In this document: positions 25,895-35,607 of the stretch, piece after piece | Position numbering within the stretch: position 1 is the stretch's first letter | How the letters are laid out: every line of letters begins with the position of its first letter | NCBI GenBank assembly: GCA_020635455.1 | Contig: JACJZT010000009.1 | Coordinates: 45,443-109,442, forward strand | Direction of reading: 5' to 3' | From: Flavobacteriales bacterium | GTDB taxonomy: Bacteria > Bacteroidota > Bacteroidia > NS11-12g > UBA9320 | Length of the DNA stretch: 64,000 nucleotides | The notes under the pieces: model-generated | What the model was told of the DNA's origin: nothing | Seen by the model: only the letters and a program-made list of their open reading frames with translations | The model's database searches: none | Made by a program: the position numbers and the translations under genes

Positions 25895-26335
25895 ATGCAA
25901 ATGCTAAAACGTACAAATCTAATATTTCTCCTTCTATTCATAAGTGCCACTTGTTTTTTAGCAAGTTGTTCTCAATGCGATGATTGTGATATTTCTCCTG
26001 CACCAAAGCAAGTGAAGGTAATAAATTCAGGAGGAGACAATTTGATCTTCGGTGCTTCTTCCGTTTATGACCCGAACGATATTCTTATCAAAAACGAATT
26101 TGGTGATGAGGTGGAATTTTTTGCAAATGCGTCAAATGGTACCATTGATTTTACCTTCAATACCAATTCGGAAACATACAAGATCGAATTGAGTAAAACG
26201 GATATTGAGACCATTAAGTTCACATACGGAACCGACAAACAGATCGATTGTTGCCAGGAATTCGCAGTTACCGTTACTACATCGGTCAATGGAAAATCAA
26301 TTGCCAACAATGATCTGATTACCATTGTTAGATAA
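25895..26335 (+). CDS. Small cysteine-containing lipoprotein of unknown function
   Basis: The 146-residue protein has a lipoprotein signal (FLASC) and a mature N-terminus with clustered cysteines (CSQCDDC). The rest is probably beta-rich, with a second Cys pair (DCCQEF). No family recognised. A second ATG lies two codons in (25901) and could be the real start. It has its own promoter and is followed 88 nt later by the large T9SS substrate gene; no functional link is evident. Confidence 0.7.
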   Translation: MQMLKRTNLIFLLLFISATCFLASCSQCDDCDISPAPKQVKVINSGGDNLIFGASSVYDPNDILIKNEFGDEVEFFANASNGTIDFTFNTNSETYKIELSKTDIETIKFTYGTDKQIDCCQEFAVTVTTSVNGKSIANNDLITIVR

Positions 26336-26423
26336 GTGGATCAGAGTAGGGTAAATTAATTGTAATTAATCACCAAATTCTGCTGCTAAATTGTTCAAAA
26401 TGCATTATTTGCGGTTTGCTTAC

Positions 26424-29400
26424 ATGAAAAAGTTCAGGCTTTTATTCTTAGTATTTACCAGCATAACCTGGCAAAAGATCAACGCCCAGAACGATACTGC
26501 AAATTACCCTTACTGGATAAATATGATGCAGGATGAAAATGTAAATTTTTTTCAGACTCAGAGAGCTTTTGAAATATATTGGCAAAACAGGAAAATTGAT
26601 AAGGGTAGTGGCTGGAAGGTATTTAAGCGATGGGAATACAGTACTTCCCTGAGAACAGATGAACATGGTGTAATAAAACCTTATTCTGACTTGTATCGTG
26701 AAATCAAATCCCGCGATAGTATTTATAAGGCTACATCCACCGGGCAGGGAATTGGAGCTCCTTGCAGATCAAACGGTGATTGGAAAGAAGTTGGCCCCGT
26801 AAAATACCCGGTCAACAATACCTCTCAGCCTACAGGAATGGGAAGGATCAACAGTATTGCCTTTCATCCGAAAAATAAAAACACTCTTTATGTGGGTGCA
26901 CCGGCCGGAGGACTCTGGAAAAGTGAAGATGCAGGTCTTTCATGGCAAAGCAACACGGATTCATTGCCTACTTTAGGGGTTTCAGCGATCGTATTAGACG
27001 CCTTACGACCGGATACCATATTTATCGGGACCGGTGACCGGGATGCTTCTGATGCCGCAGGTTTGGGTGTATATTGGTCTCTGGACGGCGGTAAGAACTG
27101 GTCGGCCCGAAATAATGGAATGGGTAACGTTACGGTTGGTCGTTTGATACAAGACCCCAAAAACAGGAATGTCTTGTTGGCAGCCACGAACAATGGTATA
27201 TTTCGAACTACCGACTATGGTAATAACTGGTCGAACAGACTGAGTGGAAATTTCAAGGAAATTGTATTTTCAGCAGGCAGTTCTCAAACGGTTTATGCTT
27301 CATCCGATGGCAAGTTTTACAGGTCGACCAACAATGGTGTCAGCTGGAGCCTTATCGTTTCCGGTTTGCCGGGTACAGGTGCTACGAGAGGGGCAATTGC
27401 CGTAACTCAGGCCGATACGAATTATGTGTATTTTCTGGTTGCGAAAGGGAGTGTCTTTATGGGGGTTTATCTGAGCAAAAACAAAGGAAGTAATTTCACA
27501 ACTCAATGTACAACTCCAAATTTGATGGATTACAGTTCGAACGGCAGTGGAACATCCGGACAGGCTTGGTATGATATGGATTTGGCAGTTGATCCTGTGA
27601 ATAAAAACATTGTATATGTAGCAGGTATTAATATTTTCAAATCGGTCAATGCGGGAGCGACCTGGCTTATCAATGCTCATTGGGTTGGATCCGGAGCTCC
27701 GTCAATTCATGCCGACCAACATGTTCTGGAATACAGCCCTCATAACAATTACCTATATGCCGGAAACGATGGAGGTGTTTATTATCAAACCACTTCTGAC
27801 TCAATTTGGTATAATATAAGCGACGGTCTGGCTGTTTCGCAGATCTATAAATTAGGACAAAGTCAAACCAATAAAAAAGTTCTGGTAAATGGTTATCAGG
27901 ATAATGGAACGGCCAGATACAACGGATCTTTCACAACGGTATACGGAGGCGATGGTATGGATTGTCTGGTAGACCCAACAGATGAATCGGTTGCATACGG
28001 AGAACTTTATTATGGTTCAGTTTTCAGATTAAAAAACAACTCCTCTGAAGGTACCATTGCTGCCAATGGGATCAAAGGTATAAATGAGTCCGGTGCATGG
28101 GTAACACCGTTTGTACTAAAACCTAATGATCCAAACACTATGTTTATCGGCTATAAAAATGTTTGGAGAAGCAATAACGTCAAAAGTTCGACCACTGCTG
28201 CTGTCAGCTGGAAAAGGATTTCATCAGGTTTGAGAACGGTAAACAATCAGAACATCAATGCATTGGAAATGAACCTTGCTCAGCCGGATCTGATTTATAT
28301 GGCAAGGTCTGACCGGGCTTTTTTCAGAGCCTCTAATGCATCAAGCGATTTGCCGGATTGGATCGACCTGACCCCATCCTTGCCCAATAATGCTGTGATA
28401 CAGTGCATAGCCTCGGACCCTAAAGATTCGAATACGGTTTACATTTCACAATCTAACAAAATATACCGATCCTCAAACAGGGGAAACACTTGGGTCAACA
28501 TTAGCGCAAACCTTCCAAACGCTGCCTACTTAAGTATTGTTATCGACAGTTCGTCGAAAAAAAAGGGGATGTATGTTGGAGGCTATTCAGGAGTTTATTA
28601 TAAAGATAATTCATCGGCAAACTGGATATTTTACGGAGATGGTTTGCCCAAAACATCGAGGATCCAGGATCTTGAAATTTATTATTCGGGGGAAACCAAA
28701 GGGAGGAGCCATTTGGTTGCAGCTACCTATGGAAGAGGCAACTGGGTAACCTCCCTGTATGAACCGGATCGGGTTCCGGTGGCAGATTTTGACGCAAGCG
28801 ATTCCTCTGTTTGCACAGGTACGGTTGTTCGTCTTCAAAACAAATCCATATACGTTCCTACTCTTTTTAAGTGGAATATTGTACCTTCTTCTTTTCGATA
28901 TGTGAATGGTACGGGTGAGAATTCTGAAAATCCGGAAATACTTTGTGAAAAGGCTGGTCAGTACACAATCTCTCTGATCGTCGAAAACTGTAAAGGTAAC
29001 GATACGATCGAAAAAAGGTTTTATCTTGAAATTTACGATACAGCCCGCAAAATAGGATGCATTAACTCCAATGTTTACCCGAACTGGAATATGGGAATAT
29101 CCGAATTTGGTCTTAATGGAATAACCCACTACAGTCAGTATGTAAACAAAGAAGGGGAATACATTGATTTTTCATGTGACAAGGTATTCAAACTGCGACC
29201 GGATACTTTTTATGAAGTGAAGATCCTTACCAATCCTACCAATAATGAATACGTCAGAGGTTTTATAGATTTTAACGACGATGGTGATTTTAATGACCCG
29301 GGAGAATTTGTGATCCAAACCAAATCCGCAAAATCTCATATTGATACCATTTACATTCCAAAATCTGCCGTATTGAACAAGCCTCTCAGATTAAGGCTTA

Positions 29401-31769
29401 TGAGTGATTATAATAATTTTTCCAATCCATGTGCCAGGCTTAATTATGGGCAAATTCAGGAACATGCTGTGTTTATAACACCTGCCGGTTTAAGAATTCA
29501 TACCAATAAAAGTACGATCTGCCGGGGCGATTGGGTGACCCTTAAGGATAGTACCGAAAAAAACTATACCAATTACCAATGGAATTTTGGAAGTGGAGCG
29601 GTACCTCAATATGCTGCCGGAAGAGGTCCACATGAGGTTCGTTTTTATAATTCGGGATTTCAAAATATACTATTGACAGTGGATGGCAAACTAAGCCGGA
29701 GTTTCAATCAGTCGGTATTCGTTTTTCCAAAGCCTGTTCTGAAGTTTGATCAAAAACCTCCTATAACCGGAACTTGTGAGAATAATTTGATCACCATTGA
29801 AATAGCAGATAGCAACAAAACCGGATTCATTTTTGACTGGTATAAAAACAACAATCTTTTGTCTTTCCATGGAAACAATTTTTCTATCCCGGCTTCACAA
29901 CTCTCAGATTCTGGGTATTACAAAGTAATATCCGGGCAGAATGGTTGCTACGACACTTCTGAGGTACTTCACCTACTTGTTCATCCGGCGGTCAAGTCCG
30001 GATTCACCATCAACCAAACGGAACATTGTTTAAACAGGAATGAAATAATTCTGAAGAATACCTCCGGCATATTACGAGGGAATCTGGATGTAAGATATAC
30101 GGTTGATAAGGGACTGGTTTTTCATACAAAGGACACAACCTTTTCTTATGCAAAAACAGGAACTTATACCATCCAACAACATGTGATCTCGGATAAAGGT
30201 TGCCAGGATTCTTTTGTCAGGAATCTTCAGGTTTTTCCAAGCCCCGTTTCTGTTTTCAGATACAATACCCTTGTTTCATGCGAAAACGATCAGAACTTTC
30301 TTTTTGAATCGGAATCAACTCTTATCAACGGAAGTATAGATCGGTATATCTGGTACACAAATTCAGATCAAAACGGGTCTGGTGCGCAATTTAAACCGGT
30401 ATTTAATAAAGCAGGGCACTATTCGGTTGCACTTGTAGTAATTTCGGATAAAAATTGTGCAGATACCTTCTTACGCACTGTTCAGGTAAAAAGCCGGCCA
30501 CGTCCTTATTTTGAAGTACAGGATAGCATACAGTGCCTGAAAAACAACCTTTTTGTGTTTTCGGATGTAACTACTTTTACAGAGGATACTCTTTTAAAAC
30601 GTTCATGGAATTTTGGAAAGGGTAGTATTGATTCGGACAGTATTGTGAAGTATAATTTCGGTGAAGAGGGAATTTATAAAATTTCGTTAACGGTTGAAAC
30701 CATGTCAAAATGCAGGGATAGTGTGTCAAAACGGATCGTAATACTTCCTCAACCGGAAACCAGGTTTACGGTTAACGACTCTGAGCAATGTGAAGCAGAT
30801 AACCAGTTTATATATACCGACAGTTCCGTAATTTCATCCGGATCGATCCAAAAGTTTTATTGGGATGCAGGAAATGGGATTCAATCCTCATCAAAGAACC
30901 TGAACATGATGTACTCAGTTCCGGGTAATTTTACGGTCATGCATGTTATCGAAAGTGATCATGGCTGCAAGGATACAGGAACCATGCAAGTTAAAGTATT
31001 TGAAGATCCGGTTGCGAAAATGCAAATTGGAGAAGGATGCGTAAAGGATACCACTAAATTTATGAACCAAAGTACATTTTTTCAATCCGGTCAAAATAAA
31101 TATGTGTGGTCTTTTGGTAACGGTGAATTCTCCAATGTCGAAAACCCTTCCCATGTATTTCTGAATACAGGGCAATACAGGATCAAACTATTGGTAAGCG
31201 ATCCTGTTAATTGCATGGATTCAGTTGAAGAGCAGATCAACATTCATGCAAAACCCATTGCAGATTTTGAATGGCAGTTGTTTGCAGCCGGTGGGTTTAA
31301 TTCAATATTACAATTAAAAGATAAGTCATTGGGTGCGGAAAAGATTTGGTGGACGGATGGATTAAGCAATTCTTTTGTTAAAAATGCCGAATTTTATTAT
31401 GCAGATACTCAACGCATTCTGATAAAACTTATTGTTGCGGGTCAAAACGGATGTTTAGATTCTGCTCAGGAGTGGATCATGGTGAAACCTGTTTTGCGGG
31501 TACACGTTCCGGATGCATTTTCCCCCAATAACGATGGAATAAATGATGAATTTGGGCCTTCAGGCATTGATCATTTGACCGGATATGAACTGGTGATCTA
31601 TAATCGATGGGGGGAAAGGGTATTTAAGTCAAACGATACAAGTAAAAAATGGGATGGAAGCTATCTTGGTTCTCCTCTGCCCCTAGATACTTATTTATAT
31701 TTTCTCAAATATCGTGACCTGAACAACAAGGAGCAGATTAGCCGCGGAAGCATAAAATTGATTCGTTAG
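26424..31769 (+). CDS. Large T9SS substrate: Asp-box propeller, GEVED, PKD repeats, type-B sorting domain
   Basis: The 1781-residue protein begins with a signal peptide (MKKFRLLFLVF, cleaved after KINAQ). Residues about 110-800 form a sortilin-like propeller with at least six Asp-box motifs (SEDAGLSW, SLDGGKNW, TTDYGNNW, STNNGVSW, SVNAGATW, SSNRGNTW). A GEVED-like domain follows (about 900-1015, with FIDFNDDGDFNDPGEF), then an Ig-like and several PKD-type domains. The last ~88 residues (VPDAFSPNNDGINDEF to the end) are a gliding-motility-associated type-B sorting domain, which targets proteins through T9SS with a PorP/SprF partner. I start at 26424; upstream ATG 26400 and TTG 26391 would precede the signal peptide. 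The 3' end overlaps nth by 4 nt. Confidence 0.9.
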   Translation: MKKFRLLFLVFTSITWQKINAQNDTANYPYWINMMQDENVNFFQTQRAFEIYWQNRKIDKGSGWKVFKRWEYSTSLRTDEHGVIKPYSDLYREIKSRDSIYKATSTGQGIGAPCRSNGDWKEVGPVKYPVNNTSQPTGMGRINSIAFHPKNKNTLYVGAPAGGLWKSEDAGLSWQSNTDSLPTLGVSAIVLDALRPDTIFIGTGDRDASDAAGLGVYWSLDGGKNWSARNNGMGNVTVGRLIQDPKNRNVLLAATNNGIFRTTDYGNNWSNRLSGNFKEIVFSAGSSQTVYASSDGKFYRSTNNGVSWSLIVSGLPGTGATRGAIAVTQADTNYVYFLVAKGSVFMGVYLSKNKGSNFTTQCTTPNLMDYSSNGSGTSGQAWYDMDLAVDPVNKNIVYVAGINIFKSVNAGATWLINAHWVGSGAPSIHADQHVLEYSPHNNYLYAGNDGGVYYQTTSDSIWYNISDGLAVSQIYKLGQSQTNKKVLVNGYQDNGTARYNGSFTTVYGGDGMDCLVDPTDESVAYGELYYGSVFRLKNNSSEGTIAANGIKGINESGAWVTPFVLKPNDPNTMFIGYKNVWRSNNVKSSTTAAVSWKRISSGLRTVNNQNINALEMNLAQPDLIYMARSDRAFFRASNASSDLPDWIDLTPSLPNNAVIQCIASDPKDSNTVYISQSNKIYRSSNRGNTWVNISANLPNAAYLSIVIDSSSKKKGMYVGGYSGVYYKDNSSANWIFYGDGLPKTSRIQDLEIYYSGETKGRSHLVAATYGRGNWVTSLYEPDRVPVADFDASDSSVCTGTVVRLQNKSIYVPTLFKWNIVPSSFRYVNGTGENSENPEILCEKAGQYTISLIVENCKGNDTIEKRFYLEIYDTARKIGCINSNVYPNWNMGISEFGLNGITHYSQYVNKEGEYIDFSCDKVFKLRPDTFYEVKILTNPTNNEYVRGFIDFNDDGDFNDPGEFVIQTKSAKSHIDTIYIPKSAVLNKPLRLRLMSDYNNFSNPCARLNYGQIQEHAVFITPAGLRIHTNKSTICRGDWVTLKDSTEKNYTNYQWNFGSGAVPQYAAGRGPHEVRFYNSGFQNILLTVDGKLSRSFNQSVFVFPKPVLKFDQKPPITGTCENNLITIEIADSNKTGFIFDWYKNNNLLSFHGNNFSIPASQLSDSGYYKVISGQNGCYDTSEVLHLLVHPAVKSGFTINQTEHCLNRNEIILKNTSGILRGNLDVRYTVDKGLVFHTKDTTFSYAKTGTYTIQQHVISDKGCQDSFVRNLQVFPSPVSVFRYNTLVSCENDQNFLFESESTLINGSIDRYIWYTNSDQNGSGAQFKPVFNKAGHYSVALVVISDKNCADTFLRTVQVKSRPRPYFEVQDSIQCLKNNLFVFSDVTTFTEDTLLKRSWNFGKGSIDSDSIVKYNFGEEGIYKISLTVETMSKCRDSVSKRIVILPQPETRFTVNDSEQCEADNQFIYTDSSVISSGSIQKFYWDAGNGIQSSSKNLNMMYSVPGNFTVMHVIESDHGCKDTGTMQVKVFEDPVAKMQIGEGCVKDTTKFMNQSTFFQSGQNKYVWSFGNGEFSNVENPSHVFLNTGQYRIKLLVSDPVNCMDSVEEQINIHAKPIADFEWQLFAAGGFNSILQLKDKSLGAEKIWWTDGLSNSFVKNAEFYYADTQRILIKLIVAGQNGCLDSAQEWIMVKPVLRVHVPDAFSPNNDGINDEFGPSGIDHLTGYELVIYNRWGERVFKSNDTSKKWDGSYLGSPLPLDTYLYFLKYRDLNNKEQISRGSIKLIR

Positions 31770-32398
31770 GCAACCTTATTACCATACATGGAGCATATAG
31801 GACAATCTTCGATCTTATGGCCACGAGCCGGACAAAATTTTCTTCCGTAATAAATTATCTGAAGGTGAAGCTTATTCCAGCTCTCTTTCGGAAAAAGATT
31901 TTTCAGATCTTTTTCGGTTTGGTTAACATTTTTACCATTGCTTAATCCCCACCGGTGTGCAAGGCGATGAATGTGGGTGTCGACCGGAAATGCCGGAAAT
32001 CCGAATGCCTGAGACATTACAACGGAAGCCGTTTTGTGTCCAACTCCCGGAAGTGCTTCCAGGTCTTCAAAATTTGAAGGCACTTCACCACCATGTTTTT
32101 CGATAAGGATATGACTAAGGTTAAATATAGCCTTTGATTTTGCAGGTGAAAGGCCACAGGGTCTGATGATCTCCTTAATTTCTTCCACGGTCAGTTTGAT
32201 CATATCCACCGGATTATCAGCCTTACCGAATAAGACAGGAGTGATCTGATTAACTCTTTCGTCGGTGCATTGGGCCGATAACAGAACTGCGATCAGTAAG
32301 GTGTAAGCATCTTTATGTTGCAGAGGGATTGGAGTATCCGGAAACCGATCGTTGAGGATAGTTGCAATATGATTTGCTTTTTCTTTTTTGCTTGCCAT
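31766..32398 (-). CDS. nth: Endonuclease III with atypical iron-sulfur motif
   Basis: Nth removes oxidised pyrimidines and cleaves the abasic site. The 210-residue protein has the HhH motif with catalytic lysine (LPGVGHKTASVV) and the catalytic aspartate (VDTHIHRLAHR). The C-terminal cluster motif is unusual: instead of C-x6-C-x2-C-x5-C it reads CPARGHKIEDCPIC and then ends without a fourth cysteine, so spacing is C-x9-C-x2-C. The cluster may be lost or differently bound. It is the last gene of the pdhA-ribH-lplA run, 7 nt after lplA, and converges with the large T9SS substrate. Confidence 0.92.
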   Translation of the reverse strand: MASKKEKANHIATILNDRFPDTPIPLQHKDAYTLLIAVLLSAQCTDERVNQITPVLFGKADNPVDMIKLTVEEIKEIIRPCGLSPAKSKAIFNLSHILIEKHGGEVPSNFEDLEALPGVGHKTASVVMSQAFGFPAFPVDTHIHRLAHRWGLSNGKNVNQTEKDLKNLFPKESWNKLHLQIIYYGRKFCPARGHKIEDCPICSMYGNKVA

Positions 32399-32405
32399 TA
32401 GAGTT

Positions 32406-33395
32406 CTAGAAAAAACACATGGCCAGCTCTTCCTCAGAGATGTTATTGAAATAATGGCTGCTCCTGACCGATCTTAAACAATCGAGGATCACATCCGGTT
32501 TATGGGTCTTGCCGGTAAGAAAACGTTCAATTTCTTCAATATCTCTTTTAACAAAGAAGTCTCCAAATATCTTCACATTCATTAAGATACCTTTTTCAAC
32601 ATTCAGATACACTTCTACATGTCCGCCCTGGGTTCGTATGCCTTTTTTGAAGGTGTATTTTGGAGAATACCCAAAATTCCAATCCCATTGACTGTATTTG
32701 TTATCCGCAATGTTTTGAATTTGAATACGGTCTTTTTCATCGAGAGAATAGGATCTGGCATCCGGATAGATATCAACAATGTGCTCCATGATCTTATCCC
32801 TGAATTCTTCAACCGAAATGGGGACCTTCAAATGAGAAGAAATGTTTGTAACCCTGCTTCTGACAGATTTTACAGCTTTATCTTCAAATTTTAGAGGATT
32901 TACCTTTAAGGCTGCTGAAAGATCTGCAATTTCGGAAGCAAACAATAAAGTGCCATGATGAAGTACTCTTCTTTTTTTATGGTAAATATGTTCAGCGTTT
33001 CCGGAAAATTTTTTACCATCGATCAGGATATCATTTCTTCCTGAAAACTCTGCCTTTATGTTTAGTTTGGCCAGCACATCTATGATCGGAACCGTGTATT
33101 TTTTAAAGTCAATTTCAGCTTGTGCATCTCCGTAATTCATTATAAAGGTAAAATTGAGATTTCCCATATCGTGAAAAACAGCCCCGCCACCGGTAAGCCT
33201 TCTGACGACCCTTATGGATTTCTTTTTGACCTCTTCCAGATTGATCTCGGCAAGAGTGTTTTGATGCTTACCAACGATTATGGCATTGTTGTTTTGCCAT
33301 AACATAAATACGTCCTCATCAAAATTGTGAAGCAGATATTCTTCGGCAGCCTGATTAAAGTAAGGCTCTGTAGATGGATTGTGAATACAAAGCAT
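32406..33395 (-). CDS. lplA: Lipoate-protein ligase
   Basis: LplA attaches lipoate to the E2 subunits of 2-oxoacid dehydrogenases and to GcvH. The 329-residue protein has the biotin/lipoate ligase block RRLTGGGAVFHDMGNLNF, the catalytic-lysine region (DILIDGKKFSGNAEHIYHKK) and a C-terminal accessory domain, matching full-length bacterial LplA. It is 18 nt after ribH on the minus strand, in the same run as pdhA, whose complex needs lipoylation. Confidence 0.93.
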   Translation of the reverse strand: MLCIHNPSTEPYFNQAAEEYLLHNFDEDVFMLWQNNNAIIVGKHQNTLAEINLEEVKKKSIRVVRRLTGGGAVFHDMGNLNFTFIMNYGDAQAEIDFKKYTVPIIDVLAKLNIKAEFSGRNDILIDGKKFSGNAEHIYHKKRRVLHHGTLLFASEIADLSAALKVNPLKFEDKAVKSVRSRVTNISSHLKVPISVEEFRDKIMEHIVDIYPDARSYSLDEKDRIQIQNIADNKYSQWDWNFGYSPKYTFKKGIRTQGGHVEVYLNVEKGILMNVKIFGDFFVKRDIEEIERFLTGKTHKPDVILDCLRSVRSSHYFNNISEEELAMCFF

Positions 33396-33413
33396 TTTTA
33401 GGTTTAAAAAAAA

Positions 33414-33884
33414 TTAATTGAGCATCATAAGCAGACTGTAGGCAGCCTCTTCTCCTTTATTTCCATGTACTCCCCCTGAACGGTCAATGGCCTGTTGCAG
33501 GTTGTTGGTGGTAATTACGCCAAACATTACAGGTTTGCCGAATTTAAGGTTGACTTCCATAATTCCGTTAGCGGCTGATAGACAAATGAAATCGAAATGC
33601 TTGGTTTCCCCTTGTATTACGCAGCCAATACAAATCACACCATCGATGGATTTTTTTTCCGCAAATTCCTGTGCAGCCAGTGGGAGTTCAAAGGTACCGG
33701 GTACCTTTCTTATCAGGATGTCCTCTTTTTTTACACCGGCCTTAAGCAGAATAGCGATGGCCCCATCTCTCATAGGACCGGTAATGTCCTCATTCCATTC
33801 CGACCAGACAATACCAACTTTAAACCCCCGACCTGATGGGATATCCGATCGAAATTCCGATAGGTTTTTGTCTTTACTGGACAT
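33414..33884 (-). CDS. ribH: 6,7-dimethyl-8-ribityllumazine synthase
   Basis: RibH condenses 5-amino-6-ribitylamino-uracil with dihydroxybutanone phosphate in riboflavin synthesis and assembles as a pentamer or 60-mer. The 156-residue protein shows VGIVWSEWNEDI, the KVPGTFELPLAAQ loop and the GCVIQGETKHFDFI segment with the catalytic His. It begins directly after the TPR gene stop. No FMN riboswitch is present because the gene is internal to the run. Confidence 0.95.
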   Translation of the reverse strand: MSSKDKNLSEFRSDIPSGRGFKVGIVWSEWNEDITGPMRDGAIAILLKAGVKKEDILIRKVPGTFELPLAAQEFAEKKSIDGVICIGCVIQGETKHFDFICLSAANGIMEVNLKFGKPVMFGVITTNNLQQAIDRSGGVHGNKGEEAAYSLLMMLN

Positions 33885-34562
33885 TTATTCGGGCGATTGA
33901 CCCATTGAAGTCAAAACCCTTGCAAGGTATTTGGCCGAAGATTGTGCCTGAGGCGATTCTTTAAATTTATCTCTTAAAGTTCGATAAGCCTTGGCAGCAT
34001 TTTCATAATCTTTCACTTCTTCAAAATGAAGTCCGGCTTTCATAAGGTACATTGGAGAGGTTTGTAGATTTTCTCTGGCAGATGCAGCTTTCATGTAGGC
34101 TTCTGCTGCTTCGGCAGTTTCACCAAGTTCAGACTTGCAATCAGCCTGTAAACCAATTATGGCAGCTGTCATGATCTCGTCCGTAAATTTAACATCCTCC
34201 AGATATTCGAGAGCATTCTTAAAATCATTTTTGCTCATGTAAGCTCTTCCTGCATAATATTTTGCAAGATTGCCTGCCTTTGTATTTCCGTATTCGTCAG
34301 CCACATCAATTGCCGACGGGTATTTTCCGTCTCCTTTCAAAACCTGATTCATAGAATCTAGACCGAAATAGCGTTCTGCCATAAAAAGTTGTCCGGCTGC
34401 TTCCTTTTCACGGTCGGGTCGATATACCTTGGTGTAATAAAGAAATAACCCTACAACAACAATTAAACCAATCAGCACAATGTTTGCGTTGCGTTGGTTA
34501 TTGTTATACCAATCGGTTAGTTTATTTAATTGAGAATTTGATGAATTGTTTTCGGTTGTCAT
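33885..34562 (-). CDS. Membrane-anchored TPR protein, YfgM-like
   Basis: The 225-residue protein has a polar N-terminus, one membrane helix (about 26-44, VLIGLIVVVGLFLYYTKV) and a periplasmic TPR domain of several helix pairs (GRAYMSKNDFKNALEYLEDV and others). YfgM-type proteins assist SecYEG-linked folding, but membership here rests on architecture only. Its start overlaps the pdhA stop as TAATG and ribH follows without gap, so all three are coupled. Confidence 0.85.
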   Translation of the reverse strand: MTTENNSSNSQLNKLTDWYNNNQRNANIVLIGLIVVVGLFLYYTKVYRPDREKEAAGQLFMAERYFGLDSMNQVLKGDGKYPSAIDVADEYGNTKAGNLAKYYAGRAYMSKNDFKNALEYLEDVKFTDEIMTAAIIGLQADCKSELGETAEAAEAYMKAASARENLQTSPMYLMKAGLHFEEVKDYENAAKAYRTLRDKFKESPQAQSSAKYLARVLTSMGQSPE

Positions 34563-35557
34563 TATTCGATAATAAATGGATAGTTTTCTTCTTGATAAAT
34601 ATCTGTATATAGCTGGTCGGCCGAAGGATAATCAGAATTCTCTGCAAATTCAACGGATTGATTCACGATCTCTTCTACTTTTTCCTCTATGCCTTCAAGT
34701 TCCTTTTCAGTTGCCCATTTTTTAGATAAAATAGTTTTTCTTACCAACTCTATGGGGTCCTGTAATTTGTATGCTTCAACTTCTTCTTTCGACCGGTATT
34801 TGGCCGGGTCGCTCATACTATGCCCTCTGTAACGATACGTCTTAATTTCCAGAAAAGTAGGTCCTTCTCCCTTTCGGGCCCTGCCTGCTGCCTCGGAAAT
34901 GGCTGTATGAACATCTTCGCATTTCATTCCGTTGACCTGAAATGAAGGCATATCGTATGCAATACCTATTTTATAAATATCCATAACATTTGTGGTGCGT
35001 TCCACAGAGGTTCCCATTGCGTAATCGTTATTTTCACAAACAAAGATCACAGGAAGCTTCCAAAGCATGGCCATGTTAAAAGTTTCATGAAGTGCCCCCT
35101 GTCTTACTGCTCCGTCTCCAAAGTAGCAAACGCATATATTATCGTTACCCTTATACTGATCAGCAAGAGCAATACCTGCCCCGAGAGGGATCTGTCCGCC
35201 AACAATTCCATGTCCCCCAAAAAAATTGTGTTCCTTGCTAAACATATGCATACTTCCTCCTTTGCCTCCGCTGCAACCGGTAGCTTTTCCAAATAACTCA
35301 GCCATAACTGCATCAGGTGATATGCCACAGGCGATCGCATGTGCATGATCCCGGTATGCGGTGATTATTTTGTCGTCTTTGGTGATCGCAGACATGGTAC
35401 CTGAAACCACAGCTTCCTGTCCAATGTAAAGATGACAGAAGCCACGAATTTTTTGCTGACCGTAGAGTTGCGCGCATTTCTCTTCAAACCTGCGCATCAG
35501 CATCATTTCTTCAAACCATTTAAGGTAGGTTTCTTTGGTAAATGTTAATTTTGCCAT
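34562..35557 (-). CDS. pdhA: Pyruvate dehydrogenase E1 component alpha subunit
   Basis: PdhA is the thiamine-diphosphate-binding subunit of the E1 heterotetramer that decarboxylates pyruvate. The 331-residue protein has GGHGIVGGQIPLGAGIA, the ThDP motif GDGAVRQGALHETFNMA ending in CENNDYAMG, and the loop YRYRGHSMSDPAKYR. The beta subunit gene is not in the window. It is the first gene of a five-gene run with lplA (lipoylation) and has a -7 box at 35577-35584. It is divergent from recF. Confidence 0.95.
   Translation of the reverse strand: MAKLTFTKETYLKWFEEMMLMRRFEEKCAQLYGQQKIRGFCHLYIGQEAVVSGTMSAITKDDKIITAYRDHAHAIACGISPDAVMAELFGKATGCSGGKGGSMHMFSKEHNFFGGHGIVGGQIPLGAGIALADQYKGNDNICVCYFGDGAVRQGALHETFNMAMLWKLPVIFVCENNDYAMGTSVERTTNVMDIYKIGIAYDMPSFQVNGMKCEDVHTAISEAAGRARKGEGPTFLEIKTYRYRGHSMSDPAKYRSKEEVEAYKLQDPIELVRKTILSKKWATEKELEGIEEKVEEIVNQSVEFAENSDYPSADQLYTDIYQEENYPFIIE
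35546..35553 (+). promoter_or_regulatory. Candidate -7 promoter box of recF inside the pdhA start region
   Basis: TAATTTTG on the plus strand matches TAnnTTTG and lies within the first pdhA codons. It predicts a recF leader of about 45-50 nt before the TTG at 35608. It would overlap the divergent pdhA promoter region. Weak evidence on its own. Confidence 0.35.
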
Positions 35558-35576
35558 TTACAATTTTAGCAAGCCG

Positions 35577-35584
35577 CAAAAATA
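35577..35584 (-). promoter_or_regulatory. -7 promoter box of the pdhA run
   Basis: On the minus strand the site is TATTTTTG (TAnnTTTG), with a predicted start about 13 nt before the pdhA ATG at 35557. Confidence 0.55.
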
Positions 35585-35607
35585 TACATTTAACTAAAAA
35601 TTGTCCA

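Noticed and set aside
28611..29129. 172-residue antisense frame inside the Asp-box/PKD gene
   Set aside because: It lies fully within a well-supported coding region and shows no family motif or promoter.
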